The notes under the pieces: generated by a model
The model's database searches: none
Seen by the model: only the letters and a program-made list of their open reading frames with translations
What the model was told of the DNA's origin: nothing
In this document: one piece after another, positions 46,444 to 55,674 of the stretch
How positions within the stretch are numbered: the first letter of the stretch is position 1
Layout of the letters: every line of letters starts with the position of its first letter
Made by a program: the position numbers and the translations under genes
Assembly (NCBI GenBank): GCA_017694875.1
Contig: JADIMG010000097.1
Location: 28,500 to 92,499, forward strand
Length of the DNA: 64,000 nt
Source of the DNA: Candidatus Gallipaludibacter merdavium
GTDB taxonomy: Bacteria; Bacteroidota; Bacteroidia; Bacteroidales; Paludibacteraceae
Direction: 5' to 3'

Positions 46444-47322
46444 ATGCACAAACTGCTTTACGGAGTCATATGGTTAGTGTCGTGTCTGCCATTAGGTTTT
46501 CACTATGCAGTGTCCGACCTTATCATTTATCCTGTTCTGTATTACATAGTACGTTACAGGCGCAAACTGGTGCGCAAGAATCTGTCGCTATGCTTTACAG
46601 AATGGGATGAACAACAATTGCGCAAAAAGGAAAAGGAGTTCTACCATTTCTTTGCTGACCTTTTGGTAGAGATACCCCATTTCCTCCACATGTCCAGAAA
46701 AGAAGGTTTCCGACGTATCCAACTGGAGAACTGGGAACTGGTGGAAAAACTGACCGAACAATATGGCGGTTGCATATTAATGACCAGTCACTATGGCAAT
46801 TGGGAATGGCTCGCCTTTGTACAGCAGTTTATCACGGTGGAAAAAGGCCAGTTCTACAACATCTACCGCCGTTTGGACAACAAGGCATTTGACCACTACA
46901 TGTACGAGCAACGCAAACGTCATGGCGCTGAAAACATAGAGAAGCACAATCTGCTGCGCCAAATGGTTGTTGCCCGCAAGGAAGGCATCAAGGGACATTA
47001 CGGCATGATAGCCGACCAAAGTCCTTCGTGGCACAACATCCATTATTGGACCACTTTCTTAGGACGTCCAACCGCCATACTGACCGGCAGCGAAACACTG
47101 GCCCGCAAGTTCAAATATCCCGTTTTCTACGCTGAAAACAAGCGCGTAAAAAGGGGCTACTACCATTGCAAACTCTATCTGTTGGCAGAGCAGAGCGACC
47201 AGACTCCTGAATTTGAAATCACCGAACAATATGCCCGTCTCCTGGAAAAGACCATCCAGGAAGAGCCGGCCTATTGGCTATGGACCCACAACCGCTGGAA
47301 ACACCAGCCCCCTACCCCATGA
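46444..47322 (+). CDS. Lipid A biosynthesis acyltransferase (LpxL/HtrB-like)
   Basis: 292 residues. An N-terminal hydrophobic anchor (about 5-38) is followed by the acyltransferase domain with MTSHYGNWEWLAFVQ (HX4E, the catalytic His motif of this family) and IYRRLDNKAFDHYMYEQRK, MIADQSPS and FLGRPTAILTGSETLARKF. Adds a secondary acyl chain to lipid A or a related lipid at the inner membrane. Its stop overlaps the start of the glycosyltransferase gene in ATGA. Confidence 0.92.
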   Translation: MHKLLYGVIWLVSCLPLGFHYAVSDLIIYPVLYYIVRYRRKLVRKNLSLCFTEWDEQQLRKKEKEFYHFFADLLVEIPHFLHMSRKEGFRRIQLENWELVEKLTEQYGGCILMTSHYGNWEWLAFVQQFITVEKGQFYNIYRRLDNKAFDHYMYEQRKRHGAENIEKHNLLRQMVVARKEGIKGHYGMIADQSPSWHNIHYWTTFLGRPTAILTGSETLARKFKYPVFYAENKRVKRGYYHCKLYLLAEQSDQTPEFEITEQYARLLEKTIQEEPAYWLWTHNRWKHQPPTP

Positions 47323-48323
47323 GTAAAACCGCAGTTGTCATATTAAACTGGAACGGAGCACAGTTTCTGAAACAGTTTCTTCCATCCGTCTGTCTGCACA
47401 CTCCCGAAGCTGCCGAAATCATTGTCGCCGACAACGGCTCTACAGACACATCGCACGACGCCGTGGCCGCCTTTCCTAGAGTAAAATGGCTGCCGTTGGG
47501 AGAGAATTACGGTTTTGCCGAAGGCTATAACCGTGCATTGCATGAAATAACCGCTGACTATTACGTACTATTGAACAGCGACGTGGAAGTTACTCCCAAC
47601 TGGCTGGAACCTATGACCGACTTTCTGGACAAGCACCCTGAAGTTGCCGCCTGCCAGCCCAAGATTAAGAGCTATCACCAGAGAAGCTTCTTTGAGCATG
47701 CCGGAGCAGCCGGAGGCTTGATAGACGCATTGGGCTATCCCTATTGCCGTGGACGCATGTTCGACCATGTAGAGGAAGACCGCGGACAATACGACCAAGC
47801 CGCACGCATCTTTTGGGCAAGCGGCGCCTGTCTGTGCATACGCAGCCAACTCTATCACGAAACGGGAGGACTGGACAAGGATTTCTTTGCCCACATGGAA
47901 GAGATTGACCTTTGCTGGCGGTTGGGCTGCCATGGATGGGCTGTTTTCTATGTGCCTGAGAGCACCGTTTTCCATATAGGCGGCGGCAGTTTACCCAAGG
48001 AAAATCCCCGCAAGGACTATCTGAATTTTCGCAATAATCTGCTGATGCTCTACAAAAATCTGCCTCCCCAACAGTTGCGACGCGTTATGATGGCCCGCTA
48101 CTGGATGGACCTTGCCGCTGCCCTACAAGCCTTATTAAGCGGCAAAAAAGCCACAGCCAAAGCCATCATGCAGGCCCGTAAGGATTACAGCAAGATGAAA
48201 CAGACACCCGATTTCGTCGTGAAGCGGCAAACCAACCTACAGGCCATGCGCGTGCAAAAGCCTTTTGGCATCATAAGAAGAAGTATTGTGTGGGACTATT
48301 ACATCCGAAAAAAGAATCGCTAA
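47319..48323 (+). CDS. Family 2 glycosyltransferase (rhamnosyltransferase-like)
   Basis: 334 residues from MSKTAVVILNWNGAQFLKQF, the classic GT2 opening; the longer frame from 47274 lies inside the acyltransferase gene. Seen: IIVADNGSTDTSHD, YGFAEGYNRALHE, LLNSDVEVTPNWL (metal site region) and HMEEIDLCWRLG, as in WbbL-type enzymes. It makes envelope polysaccharide at the inner membrane; the donor sugar is unknown. It overlaps the acyltransferase gene by 4 bases and precedes ybaK by 3. Confidence 0.92.
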   Translation: MSKTAVVILNWNGAQFLKQFLPSVCLHTPEAAEIIVADNGSTDTSHDAVAAFPRVKWLPLGENYGFAEGYNRALHEITADYYVLLNSDVEVTPNWLEPMTDFLDKHPEVAACQPKIKSYHQRSFFEHAGAAGGLIDALGYPYCRGRMFDHVEEDRGQYDQAARIFWASGACLCIRSQLYHETGGLDKDFFAHMEEIDLCWRLGCHGWAVFYVPESTVFHIGGGSLPKENPRKDYLNFRNNLLMLYKNLPPQQLRRVMMARYWMDLAAALQALLSGKKATAKAIMQARKDYSKMKQTPDFVVKRQTNLQAMRVQKPFGIIRRSIVWDYYIRKKNR

Positions 48324-48326
48324 ACT

Positions 48327-48806
48327 ATGTCAACCAAAATACAGAAAACCAATGTGGCACGCCTGTTGGACGCCCATAAAATCCACTATGAACTAGTGCC
48401 CTACCAAGTAGATGAGAACGACCTGAGTGCAACACATGTAGCTGCACAAGTAGGCGAACCTGTCGAATGCGTGTTTAAAACCCTAGTGTTGAGAGGCGAC
48501 AAGACCGGCCTGTTTGTGTGCGTTATTCCCGGTGCGGAAGAGGTAGATTTTAAAAAAGCCGCCAAAACAAGCGGCAACAAAAGTTGCAGTCTGATTCACA
48601 TGAAAGAGTTGCTTCCGCTGACCGGCTATATCCGTGGCGGTTGTTCGCCCATTGGCATGAAAAAAAGCTATCCCACCTATCTCCACGAAAGTTGCCTGAT
48701 GTACGACCAAATCTATGTGAGCGCCGGCGTGCGTGGCTTGCAGTTGAAAATTCATCCGCAAGACCTTATTGCCAGCTGCCAGGGCACAATAGCAAGCCTT
48801 GTTTAG
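48327..48806 (+). CDS. ybaK: Cys-tRNA(Pro)/Cys-tRNA(Cys) deacylase
   Basis: 159 residues. YbaK frees mischarged Cys-tRNA(Pro) in the cytoplasm. Seen: NVARLLDAHKIHYEL, VFKTLVLRGDKTGLFVCVIP (catalytic Lys), GGCSPIGMKKSYPTYLHES and SAGVRGLQLKIHPQDLI. Its stop overlaps the convergent lrgB stop by 4 bases, so no terminator lies between them. Confidence 0.95.
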   Translation: MSTKIQKTNVARLLDAHKIHYELVPYQVDENDLSATHVAAQVGEPVECVFKTLVLRGDKTGLFVCVIPGAEEVDFKKAAKTSGNKSCSLIHMKELLPLTGYIRGGCSPIGMKKSYPTYLHESCLMYDQIYVSAGVRGLQLKIHPQDLIASCQGTIASLV

Positions 48807-49498
48807 AGGATGTTACACCATTGAAGAATATAGGGCGTAAGAATGGAGGTAAAGAGTCCGTTGAGAATCAGCCCCAAACTGGCATAAGCACCATGTGTCT
48901 GACCTACCCCCATAGCCGTATCCGTGCCAACGGCATGTGCCGCAGCCCCCATGGAAAGTCCTTGAGCGGGCGGCGTCTTGATGCGCAACAAACGGAGTAT
49001 TTGAAATCCGAACAAAGCTCCAAACAAGCCCACACACACCACTACAGCCGCTGTAAGTGAAGAAATACCCCCCACAGTGCGTGTTACCTCCATTGCGATA
49101 GGGGTAGTCACCGATTTGGCGGCCAATGAAAGTATCACTTCCTGCGTTGCCCCGAACAGTTTTGCCAGCAAGACCACCGACACCAATCCGACCACACAGC
49201 CTGCCAACTGCGAAAACAGAATGGGCACCAACTGCTTTTTGATGGAACTTAGCTGCAAATAGAGGGGTATGCCCAAAGCCACTACCGCCGGTTTGAGCCA
49301 GAACTCAATGTAGCGTCCGGCCGACTCATACGTATCGTATGTGATACCTGCCGATTTCAGAAAGATGATGAGCAGGGCAATAGTCAGCAATATAGGATTA
49401 AGAAGAATCCAACCCGTTTTCTTCTGCAACAATTTAGCGAGGAAGAAAATCAAGAAAGTAAGAAAGATGAGGAAAAACTCATTTGTCAGAAATTCCAT
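48803..49498 (-). CDS. lrgB: LrgB family membrane protein
   Basis: 231 residues from MEFLTNEFFLIF. About seven membrane helices. Family marks: KPAVVALGIPLYLQ, LAAKSVTTPIAMEVTRTVGG and AAAHAVGTDTAMGVG. Works with LrgA in the antiholin/holin-like CidAB-LrgAB system or as a pyruvate or glycolate carrier. It overlaps lrgA by 20 bases, so the two are translationally coupled. Confidence 0.93.
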   Translation of the reverse strand: MEFLTNEFFLIFLTFLIFFLAKLLQKKTGWILLNPILLTIALLIIFLKSAGITYDTYESAGRYIEFWLKPAVVALGIPLYLQLSSIKKQLVPILFSQLAGCVVGLVSVVLLAKLFGATQEVILSLAAKSVTTPIAMEVTRTVGGISSLTAAVVVCVGLFGALFGFQILRLLRIKTPPAQGLSMGAAAHAVGTDTAMGVGQTHGAYASLGLILNGLFTSILTPYILQWCNIL

Positions 49499-49841
49499 TG
49501 CTTTTGTCTTTTTTGTCAAACAATTGATGAACCCAGCCTGTGGCAATCAGCACCAAAACCGTACTGATAACCGTTGCCAACACAATTGGCAGGAATTGCG
49601 CCTTGATTAAATCCAGATAGAGCATCAAGGCTACTCCGGGCGGCACGAAAAAGAATCCCAGATTAGCCACCAGAAAGTCGGCCATGCCTCGTATCCATTC
49701 CAACTTTATCCATCCGATTTTCAACAATGCCGTAAGGAGCAACATACCGATAATGCTCGAAGGGAGCTTGATTCCCGTTAACCATACCAGCAATTCACCT
49801 GCTGCCAGACAGCCAAACAAAATTGCACACTGACGTATCAT
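49479..49841 (-). CDS. lrgA: LrgA/CidA family holin-like protein
   Basis: 120 residues from MIRQCAILFGCLAAGELLVW; the upstream in-frame start at 49958 lies beyond the likely -7 box and is rejected. Four membrane helices with LPSSIIGMLLLTALL and FVPPGVALM, the LrgA signature. A -7 box on the minus strand (TACTTTTG, 49873-49866) lies about 25 bases upstream; its -33 element is poor. Confidence 0.9.
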   Translation of the reverse strand: MIRQCAILFGCLAAGELLVWLTGIKLPSSIIGMLLLTALLKIGWIKLEWIRGMADFLVANLGFFFVPPGVALMLYLDLIKAQFLPIVLATVISTVLVLIATGWVHQLFDKKDKSNGISDK

Positions 49842-49941
49842 ATATACCTGTTTTTTTTCGGGGTGCAAAAGTAGTGTATTTTGGGAAATTGAGATAGGGA
49901 AAGGGAGGAAAAAAATATTTGCACCCAACAACCCATAAAAA

Positions 49942-49975
49942 GAAAGGGAATCAGACAAAAACGCCCTTCCCTTTC
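49942..49975 (-). terminator. Terminator of the DUF4857/ABC operon
   Basis: Stem GAAAGGGAA (49942-49950) / TTCCCTTTC (49967-49975), 16-base loop; on the minus strand followed by a T-rich run. About 75 bases past the last gene of the operon. Confidence 0.7.
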
Positions 49976-50049
49976 CAATTATTGATGAATTCTATCGTTG
50001 TATGGCTTCAACATCAGAAATCCAGAACCGGGTATCATCAATTGCCTTC

Positions 50050-51120
50050 CTACCATTGCCCGACCTTCAAAACGGGAAAAATATCGGGACTTATATCTGA
50101 ATTAAACTGCATCCGCACAAGGAATATATATTTTCCTATACTGCTGGCAAGCGATGCTTTGGGCACCGGCCTTTCATATGATGCCAAACATTTGCAATCA
50201 TACGCATCAATGGCATAGAGCGCCTCCTTTGCTCCATCCTTCAACGTTACTGTCCAATCAAACATATTTCCTACAATGGAAAGTGACATTGTTTTGGGGT
50301 CAAACGGCGGAATCTCCACTCGCTGAAACTCATAGGTTTTCGTACGCAATACCCAGAAGCGGTTTTCACTATCCGTAAGAAACGCCAATGATTTTCTATC
50401 TTTAAACTCCGTCAAGAACAAATGCTGTATATCTATTCCTTCCGGCACCTCAATTGGGCGTACATATGGACGTGACTTTATCTGTTTGACATGGAACAGT
50501 TTTCCTGCAGCATCTACCATCAGATAACCTTCGTCATAGTCTTTCCTTGTGGTTGGATTACCTGCCACAAGACGTGCAGGAAAAACAAAACCTTTTTTCT
50601 GCAACATATCGGTAAACAAGCGACTCTTTTCCTCCTTGACCGTATTTGTGGCCATATCTACAAACTCCATACGACGGGAGACACGGAACACATCATCCGG
50701 CATTTCCAAATCGACTCTACCGGACATGGATTCCAACAGAAAATATAACGGCACTGCATGTGCATTGACAGTCATAGGGGTTGTACGGAAAATAAAATTT
50801 CCCATCTGAATAGTACGGGGAGAAACGGGTATTCCCTGTAATGTGTCGGGCAAGCGCTCCTCCGCAATAAGCTGGCGATAATAAAACAAAGGCAGGATGC
50901 TGTCAAACTGTGCTTCCGTATAAACATTTCCGGCCAAATCCTTATAAACCGTTTCTCCATCCGTATGGTCCAAAACCGCAAAATTGTCAATCAGACCGCT
51001 ATAAAGCATAAAAGGATACTTTACGCTCCGCGCCGTTACAAAACGATAGGTCCACGGTACAAGCCACAACAGCAATACGAGCAAAGTAAAAACAAAAAAA
51101 CACTTTCCAAACTTGTCCAT
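50050..51120 (-). CDS. DUF4857 family protein
   Basis: 356 residues. An N-terminal membrane segment (8-26, FFVFTLLVLLLWLVPWTY) anchors a large periplasmic-type domain with DGETVYKDLAGNVYTEAQFD, SVKYPFMLYSGLIDN and RVEIPPFDPKTMSLSIVGN, which I recognise as DUF4857. It ends the eight-gene run, 31 bases after the ABC permease. The domain is known mainly from Bacteroidales and its biochemical role is not defined; position suggests a permease-associated periplasmic subunit. Confidence 0.75.
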   Translation of the reverse strand: MDKFGKCFFVFTLLVLLLWLVPWTYRFVTARSVKYPFMLYSGLIDNFAVLDHTDGETVYKDLAGNVYTEAQFDSILPLFYYRQLIAEERLPDTLQGIPVSPRTIQMGNFIFRTTPMTVNAHAVPLYFLLESMSGRVDLEMPDDVFRVSRRMEFVDMATNTVKEEKSRLFTDMLQKKGFVFPARLVAGNPTTRKDYDEGYLMVDAAGKLFHVKQIKSRPYVRPIEVPEGIDIQHLFLTEFKDRKSLAFLTDSENRFWVLRTKTYEFQRVEIPPFDPKTMSLSIVGNMFDWTVTLKDGAKEALYAIDAYDCKCLASYERPVPKASLASSIGKYIFLVRMQFNSDISPDIFPVLKVGQW

Positions 51121-51151
51121 AACTTTATATCTCCATATTCAACCTTTAAAA

Positions 51152-51820
51152 CTAATCCTGTTTCCCATCCTTTAATCGCTTTACGCTCCAAAACGGGAGA
51201 GAGGCAGCCAATAGCGTATATACCACCAAGAGAGGCAAAAAGGCATTGTAGGCTTCCGGTGTTTCAGAAATAAAGAATATCCGCAGAACAGCAACGGCAA
51301 CCAATAAAGCAAACACCCGCATTTTCCATGTCGGCTCCAAACATATCCATGCCGTAAAGAAATAGGCTGCCAATCCTGCCACATACCATACAATACCGGT
51401 CAGTATAATCCGCCTTACCAGTTCGACAGCAAAATGCTGCAGCAGGAATATATCCAACAACAGTAAATTAACCAATGAAATCAGAATCAGCAGTCCAGCA
51501 CCAAACAATAACATTGCCCCTAAGGAATGAAGAGACGAGCAAGGCAAATGTAACGTAAGCTTGATGCGTTTCTGCTGCATTTCGGGTACAAACTGCATCA
51601 TTCCCGCCACAGCTCCCATCAGCAAAGGAACAAAACGGAGATAGTGTATAAAAATGGCATCACGCTGCAACATCACCTCCCAAATGTGTGCAGCACCTTT
51701 CAGTTCTATCACCCTGTTGATGTTGAGCATAGCATAAACACAGAAAAGAACGCTCAGCACCAAAGCTATCAGAAAAAAATAGCGGGTCTTAATCCACTCT
51801 TTATAAAAGAAAACAAGCAT
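51152..51820 (-). CDS. ABC transporter permease of the DUF4857 operon
   Basis: 222 residues with six membrane helices (about 15-32, 58-76, 100-125, 135-158, 166-180 and 188-208). The cytoplasmic loop MQQKRIKLTLHLPCSSLHSL resembles the ABC-2 coupling loop ('P[CI]S'). It starts 41 bases after the ATPase gene. No known substrate; the sequence lacks extra domains. Confidence 0.8.
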   Translation of the reverse strand: MLVFFYKEWIKTRYFFLIALVLSVLFCVYAMLNINRVIELKGAAHIWEVMLQRDAIFIHYLRFVPLLMGAVAGMMQFVPEMQQKRIKLTLHLPCSSLHSLGAMLLFGAGLLILISLVNLLLLDIFLLQHFAVELVRRIILTGIVWYVAGLAAYFFTAWICLEPTWKMRVFALLVAVAVLRIFFISETPEAYNAFLPLLVVYTLLAASLPFWSVKRLKDGKQD

Positions 51821-51861
51821 ATCCTACATACTATCATTTACACATCCGATTACGGAATATT

Positions 51862-52740
51862 TCAATATTTGCCAGTAAGTCCAATAAATACATCCTCCAA
51901 AGAAACATGGTTTCCTTGCAAATCTACAAAAGGAACAGCATGCGCCTCCAACAGAGAGCGCATTTCTTCCGGCGGCAGAAAAGAACCAGCCTCCACCCTG
52001 TTTCTAATGACTGATGGGTGAATGAGTTGCTGCATGTCCAATGTACATTCAGCCGTAAGCGAGAATGTATAGTGATAATATTTTCCAAGCAACTCGTTGA
52101 CAGGCTGTTGTGTCAGAATTCTTCCATAATCCATAATAATGCAATCGTCAATCAAACGTTCCATATCCTGAATGATATGTGAGGTGAGAAAAACCGTTTT
52201 GTTTTCACTTTTGGCAAAATCGCGCAAATAGTCAACAAACAGCCGACGATAGCCAGGGTCAAGGCCCAAAGAAAAGTCGTCGAGAATGAGCAATTCCGGA
52301 TTTTGGGCAAGAATAAGTCCCAAAGCCACTTGTGAACGCTGTCCGCAAGACATGCGAGAGATACGCTGGTGAGGCGCTACCTGCAATTTTTTCATCAGTT
52401 CATAATACACTTCCCTATTCCATTTCGGGTAGAAGGCTGCATAAAACCGTTCTATCTGTTCAATCTTCATGAAAGTATATTGTACATGTCCCTCCATCAG
52501 CATACCGATTTCACGTCGAGTAGTAGGTTTCATGGACTGCACTTCCTCGCCAAATATTCGGCATTCGCCAGCATAGGGTTTGAGAAAACCACTCAAGATA
52601 TTGATTGTTGTTGTCTTTCCCGTTCCGTTTTTACCCAGCAAACCCAATATGCGTCCTTTGGGCACGTCAAAACTCAGATTCTCATAAATCAGACGTTTGC
52701 CGTAATAATGTGTCAGATTCCTGCAAGTAATCATTTCCAT
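51862..52740 (-). CDS. ABC transporter ATP-binding protein with altered Walker B
   Basis: 292 residues. Walker A GKNGTGKTT, signature MSCGQRSQ, D-loop LGLDP and switch His in TSHIIQDME. The Walker B segment is LLILDDFSLGLDP: the catalytic Glu of LDEP is replaced by Asp and Pro by Phe. It follows the PepSY gene by 56 bases and precedes the permease. The substitution may lower turnover; similar LDD forms occur in Bacteroidetes YtrB-like ATPases. Confidence 0.85.
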   Translation of the reverse strand: MEMITCRNLTHYYGKRLIYENLSFDVPKGRILGLLGKNGTGKTTTINILSGFLKPYAGECRIFGEEVQSMKPTTRREIGMLMEGHVQYTFMKIEQIERFYAAFYPKWNREVYYELMKKLQVAPHQRISRMSCGQRSQVALGLILAQNPELLILDDFSLGLDPGYRRLFVDYLRDFAKSENKTVFLTSHIIQDMERLIDDCIIMDYGRILTQQPVNELLGKYYHYTFSLTAECTLDMQQLIHPSVIRNRVEAGSFLPPEEMRSLLEAHAVPFVDLQGNHVSLEDVFIGLTGKY

Positions 52741-52796
52741 TCCTTTTGTTTTCCGTTAACCGCCATTGTCCTTTATTTCCAGATACAAATCATTGG

Positions 52797-53354
52797 TCAG
52801 AGAAAGAGAAACAGCAGCGGCAACAAAATACCGACCAGCAATTCTATGCCTCCTATTCCCCACAATCCATGACGCCCTTTCAGCATAAGCAATCCACTTA
52901 TGATTATCAAAACCAAAGCTCCGGCAAACACATCGGAAAAAACCGTCCATGCCTTTCCCGGATTATAATGCAGTTTGCTCAAAGCTCCCATAATGGGACG
53001 TCGTTTGACCGACTCCAGCACCGCTTGTCCGGTCAACAAATCCACTTCCAGATTGGAGCCCCCCTTCAGAAACACTTTCATCCGATTTGACTCCGGAAAA
53101 TAATGCTGGGTAAAATTGGCCTCCTCTCCCAAGGGTTGAAGAATAGCCAACACCGTGTTTGGGGTTATTTCCCCATCCGACAGCAATTCTTTTTCCACCT
53201 GAAACGTTTGACGTTCGATGGAATACTGGCTATTATAAGTATCCTTGTGGTTCAAGGCTATGCCTGAAATTGCATAAACCAGCAACATTCCCGAAAAAAG
53301 GAAGGACAAATCACGGTGAATCCAACGGCAGAATTTTCTCAGATTGGCATTCAT
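52797..53354 (-). CDS. PepSY-associated transmembrane protein
   Basis: 185 residues. The start has HRDLSFLFSGMLLVYAISG followed by IALNHKDTYN, the N-terminal His-containing helix of the PepSY-TM family (iron-regulated membrane proteins). A PepSY-like periplasmic portion follows (LAILQPLGEEANFTQHYFPE, GGSNLEVDLLTGQAVLE), then LHYNPGKAWTVFSDVFAGAL and a final helix pair. Members can bind heme or act in reduction of imported metal complexes. It is the inner-membrane link between the outer-membrane genes upstream and the ABC genes downstream. Confidence 0.85.
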   Translation of the reverse strand: MNANLRKFCRWIHRDLSFLFSGMLLVYAISGIALNHKDTYNSQYSIERQTFQVEKELLSDGEITPNTVLAILQPLGEEANFTQHYFPESNRMKVFLKGGSNLEVDLLTGQAVLESVKRRPIMGALSKLHYNPGKAWTVFSDVFAGALVLIIISGLLMLKGRHGLWGIGGIELLVGILLPLLFLFL

Positions 53355-53421
53355 ATCATCTTATGGCAGTTACACAGCCGCACGCCATCGGCGCACAGTT
53401 CCATCGATTAGCTATATCCCT

Positions 53422-54015
53422 TTATTTAACGATTTCATATTCTAACGCTTCCACATAATAGAACGACAAATATGCCTTTCCGCTTTCCGCTTCCCGTTGG
53501 GCTATACGTGCACGAAAATCGGCAATGCGCTCTTCCGGCGAATTTCCTTTTTCGTTTCTCGCTTTCTTCTCCGTATCACATCCAGCTTCCGAATCACCGT
53601 GCTGCTCGGCAGTCTGGCTGGCTACCTGGCTTTCCCACTGCTGTAGATAGGCCTCATCTATACGTTGCTCGCACAATATACCTTTCACACGTACCATATT
53701 ATTCACACATGCAGCATCAAATTTACCCATTTTTCCGCCTTCCACTCTGATGGTTTTCGTATCGTCACTTCCCATCAGAAAAATTTTCTGTCCGCCATGT
53801 TTACAAATATGTGTACACACACCCTCTACAGTGATTTCTTTTCCTACATTCAAATCTGCCTGAGCCAAAACGGCATCAACGTCATTCACTTCCGTTTGTG
53901 TGGCAGCTATCTCCTGCTGAGATGTTTCACCTGATTGTTTGGTGTTGTTTCCACAGCTTGTCCACGTCAATATCATTGACACCAAGCCTACGCATAAAAA
54001 ATTTCCTTTTAGCAT
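53422..54015 (-). CDS. OB-fold-like lipoprotein with a Cys/His motif
   Basis: 197 residues. Lipobox LTWTSC (Cys21). Residues about 57-110 look like an OB fold (NVGKEITVEGVCTHICKHGG, then IFLMGSDDTKTIRVEGG). The strand carries C67-THI-C71-K-H73, a likely metal or redox site, and a third Cys in FDAACVNNMVRVKG. The C-terminal part is charged (RNEKGNSPEERIADFRARIA). It lies in the envelope, between the DUF6850 barrel and the PepSY protein, with its own promoter. The ligand is unknown; a metal is my guess. Confidence 0.65.
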   Translation of the reverse strand: MLKGNFLCVGLVSMILTWTSCGNNTKQSGETSQQEIAATQTEVNDVDAVLAQADLNVGKEITVEGVCTHICKHGGQKIFLMGSDDTKTIRVEGGKMGKFDAACVNNMVRVKGILCEQRIDEAYLQQWESQVASQTAEQHGDSEAGCDTEKKARNEKGNSPEERIADFRARIAQREAESGKAYLSFYYVEALEYEIVK

Positions 54016-54052
54016 AATCTTTTTATTTAATTGTTGTCATTCTTTCGCTCGA

Positions 54053-54103
54053 CAAAAGTAAAAGTCTGTGCCATCGTACACAATCACTATTTTTAGGTAT
54101 TTT
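54053..54103 (-). promoter_or_regulatory. Internal promoter with TAGGTATTTT box
   Basis: On the minus strand: TACTTTTG (54060-54053) with ATTG (54084-54081) 20 bases upstream. The box TAGGTATTTT (plus-strand reading, 54094-54103) starts 34 bases from the -7 box edge. The same box lies at the same distance in the tonB promoter region. The 20 bases 54082-54101 also match 59881-59900 with two mismatches. Confidence 0.55.
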
Positions 54104-54141
54104 TCCGATTACCCCAACACAAGACTACGACAGGACATTGC

Positions 54142-55674
54142 TCAAAACCACAAGCCTAAAGCACAGTTAATCGTGTGTACAGAATTGCCCGACATATAAA
54201 GCCGTGTCGTATAAACCGCAGATAATGAGAGTGCCAATTTTGCCTGAGGCAGAAACCAGACAGATGTTTTAGCCTGAAGAGTTGCATAGTGTTGTCCCTC
54301 CTCCTTGAGAAACACATATACAGGTGTATCCCAAATGGTTGTCACGTCGGGCATTTGGGCAGATACCCCTACAGCTGCATCCCACTGCGCTGTTCCGTCC
54401 AATTGCAGCGCCCATTTGCCTTTTGAATGAAACCAACCTCCTTCCACTGAAGCAAACACATGTGCCAAAGAAACAGAACGCGCGGGTGATGCATAGCTTT
54501 CATGATGGGCTCTATAGCCTACGGAAGGATTCAAATGCCATTCGTGTGAACCTTCGGACTGTCCCCCATATAAACCCTTCAAGGTAATTTGCGGCTGCAA
54601 GGCAGTATATTGCTGTGCCGAGGCGATTTGCGGATAAACATTATTGGCCGCATCTCCAAACACATTTTCCGTACCAAAACGCAAAGAATTGTCTAGTAGC
54701 AAAGCCACTCCCCAAAAACACTTTCCCCCCGATTCATAAGCAAGTTCGGCCGCCATATCATGCACAGCCAAATGCGTCAGAGGCAATTCGTTTAACTCTG
54801 AAATAATCTTGATAACAGACGTATAATCATATGTCAGTCCGGCTTTCCAGCCACTTTTCCCCTTATGGTTCACCTGAAAGCCACCTCCCACATTATAGCC
54901 ATTGTAATACGTACCATACTTACTTCCCCTGAAACGGTAGTAGTCCGTTCCCAATCCCGTAAAATGCAATACATTAGGAACCCCCAACTCATTGTAGAAT
55001 TTCAGTTCATTGGTCTGTTTATAGCGGCCAGCCTCCAGCGACATGCCCATCATATAATGTTCAGCCAAATTCATGGCTGCTCCTATTCTCATGGTAAAGT
55101 CAGACACGATATTCAAGGGTCGCGGGTCAACCTGCCTGTATTCAAACGCTGCCCTAAAATCAGCTTCCGCCCCCAAAAGCACCTGTCCGATTGTATAGGC
55201 AAATCCGCCATGAAAGCGGTAAGTCTGCGACGCCAAATCACCCCCTACCGAATCGCCCATCACGTATGGATAAAGCAGTTCATAGTCGCTTGTCTCATTA
55301 AAGCACACATCCAACTTTTTGCCTATCTCATAACCTGCTCCACCCCACAAGGAAAACCTTTCTTTACGGACAAATGCCTGCGCATCGACATTGCCGAAGG
55401 CAGCCCCATCTCCCAATTGCAGTTGTACGGCCTCCTTTTGGTGAGCATAGTATCCTCCCACAGACAGCTGGGTAAGCGTAGCATCGTAACGGTCGATTTG
55501 CATAGCCGGATTTTCATAGGGCATCACTGCAAAATGCAAGACCGGTTGCCGCGCACTCCCAATACGGGTGAGCAAAGGAACAGTGTCGGCTGTCGGCACG
55601 GCTCCCAAAGAGGCCACGCAACACAGCCACATTACCACGCCCATCCATTTCATACGAGACATAAACACCAACAT
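54142..55674 (-). CDS. DUF6850 family outer-membrane beta-barrel protein
   Basis: 510 residues. A signal peptide (cleavage near ASLGA) and alternating amphipathic strands run to a C-terminal ...TINCALGLWF, whose final Phe is the outer-membrane insertion mark. Tyr/Trp-rich strands such as LWGGAGYEIGKKLDVCFNET and WKAGLTYDYTSVIKIISELN occur throughout. I recognise the family as DUF6850, which travels with DUF4876 and a TonB receptor. Its first codon overlaps the stop of the DUF4876 gene. Possibly a companion channel for the receptor. Confidence 0.75.
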   Translation of the reverse strand: MLVFMSRMKWMGVVMWLCCVASLGAVPTADTVPLLTRIGSARQPVLHFAVMPYENPAMQIDRYDATLTQLSVGGYYAHQKEAVQLQLGDGAAFGNVDAQAFVRKERFSLWGGAGYEIGKKLDVCFNETSDYELLYPYVMGDSVGGDLASQTYRFHGGFAYTIGQVLLGAEADFRAAFEYRQVDPRPLNIVSDFTMRIGAAMNLAEHYMMGMSLEAGRYKQTNELKFYNELGVPNVLHFTGLGTDYYRFRGSKYGTYYNGYNVGGGFQVNHKGKSGWKAGLTYDYTSVIKIISELNELPLTHLAVHDMAAELAYESGGKCFWGVALLLDNSLRFGTENVFGDAANNVYPQIASAQQYTALQPQITLKGLYGGQSEGSHEWHLNPSVGYRAHHESYASPARSVSLAHVFASVEGGWFHSKGKWALQLDGTAQWDAAVGVSAQMPDVTTIWDTPVYVFLKEEGQHYATLQAKTSVWFLPQAKLALSLSAVYTTRLYMSGNSVHTINCALGLWF

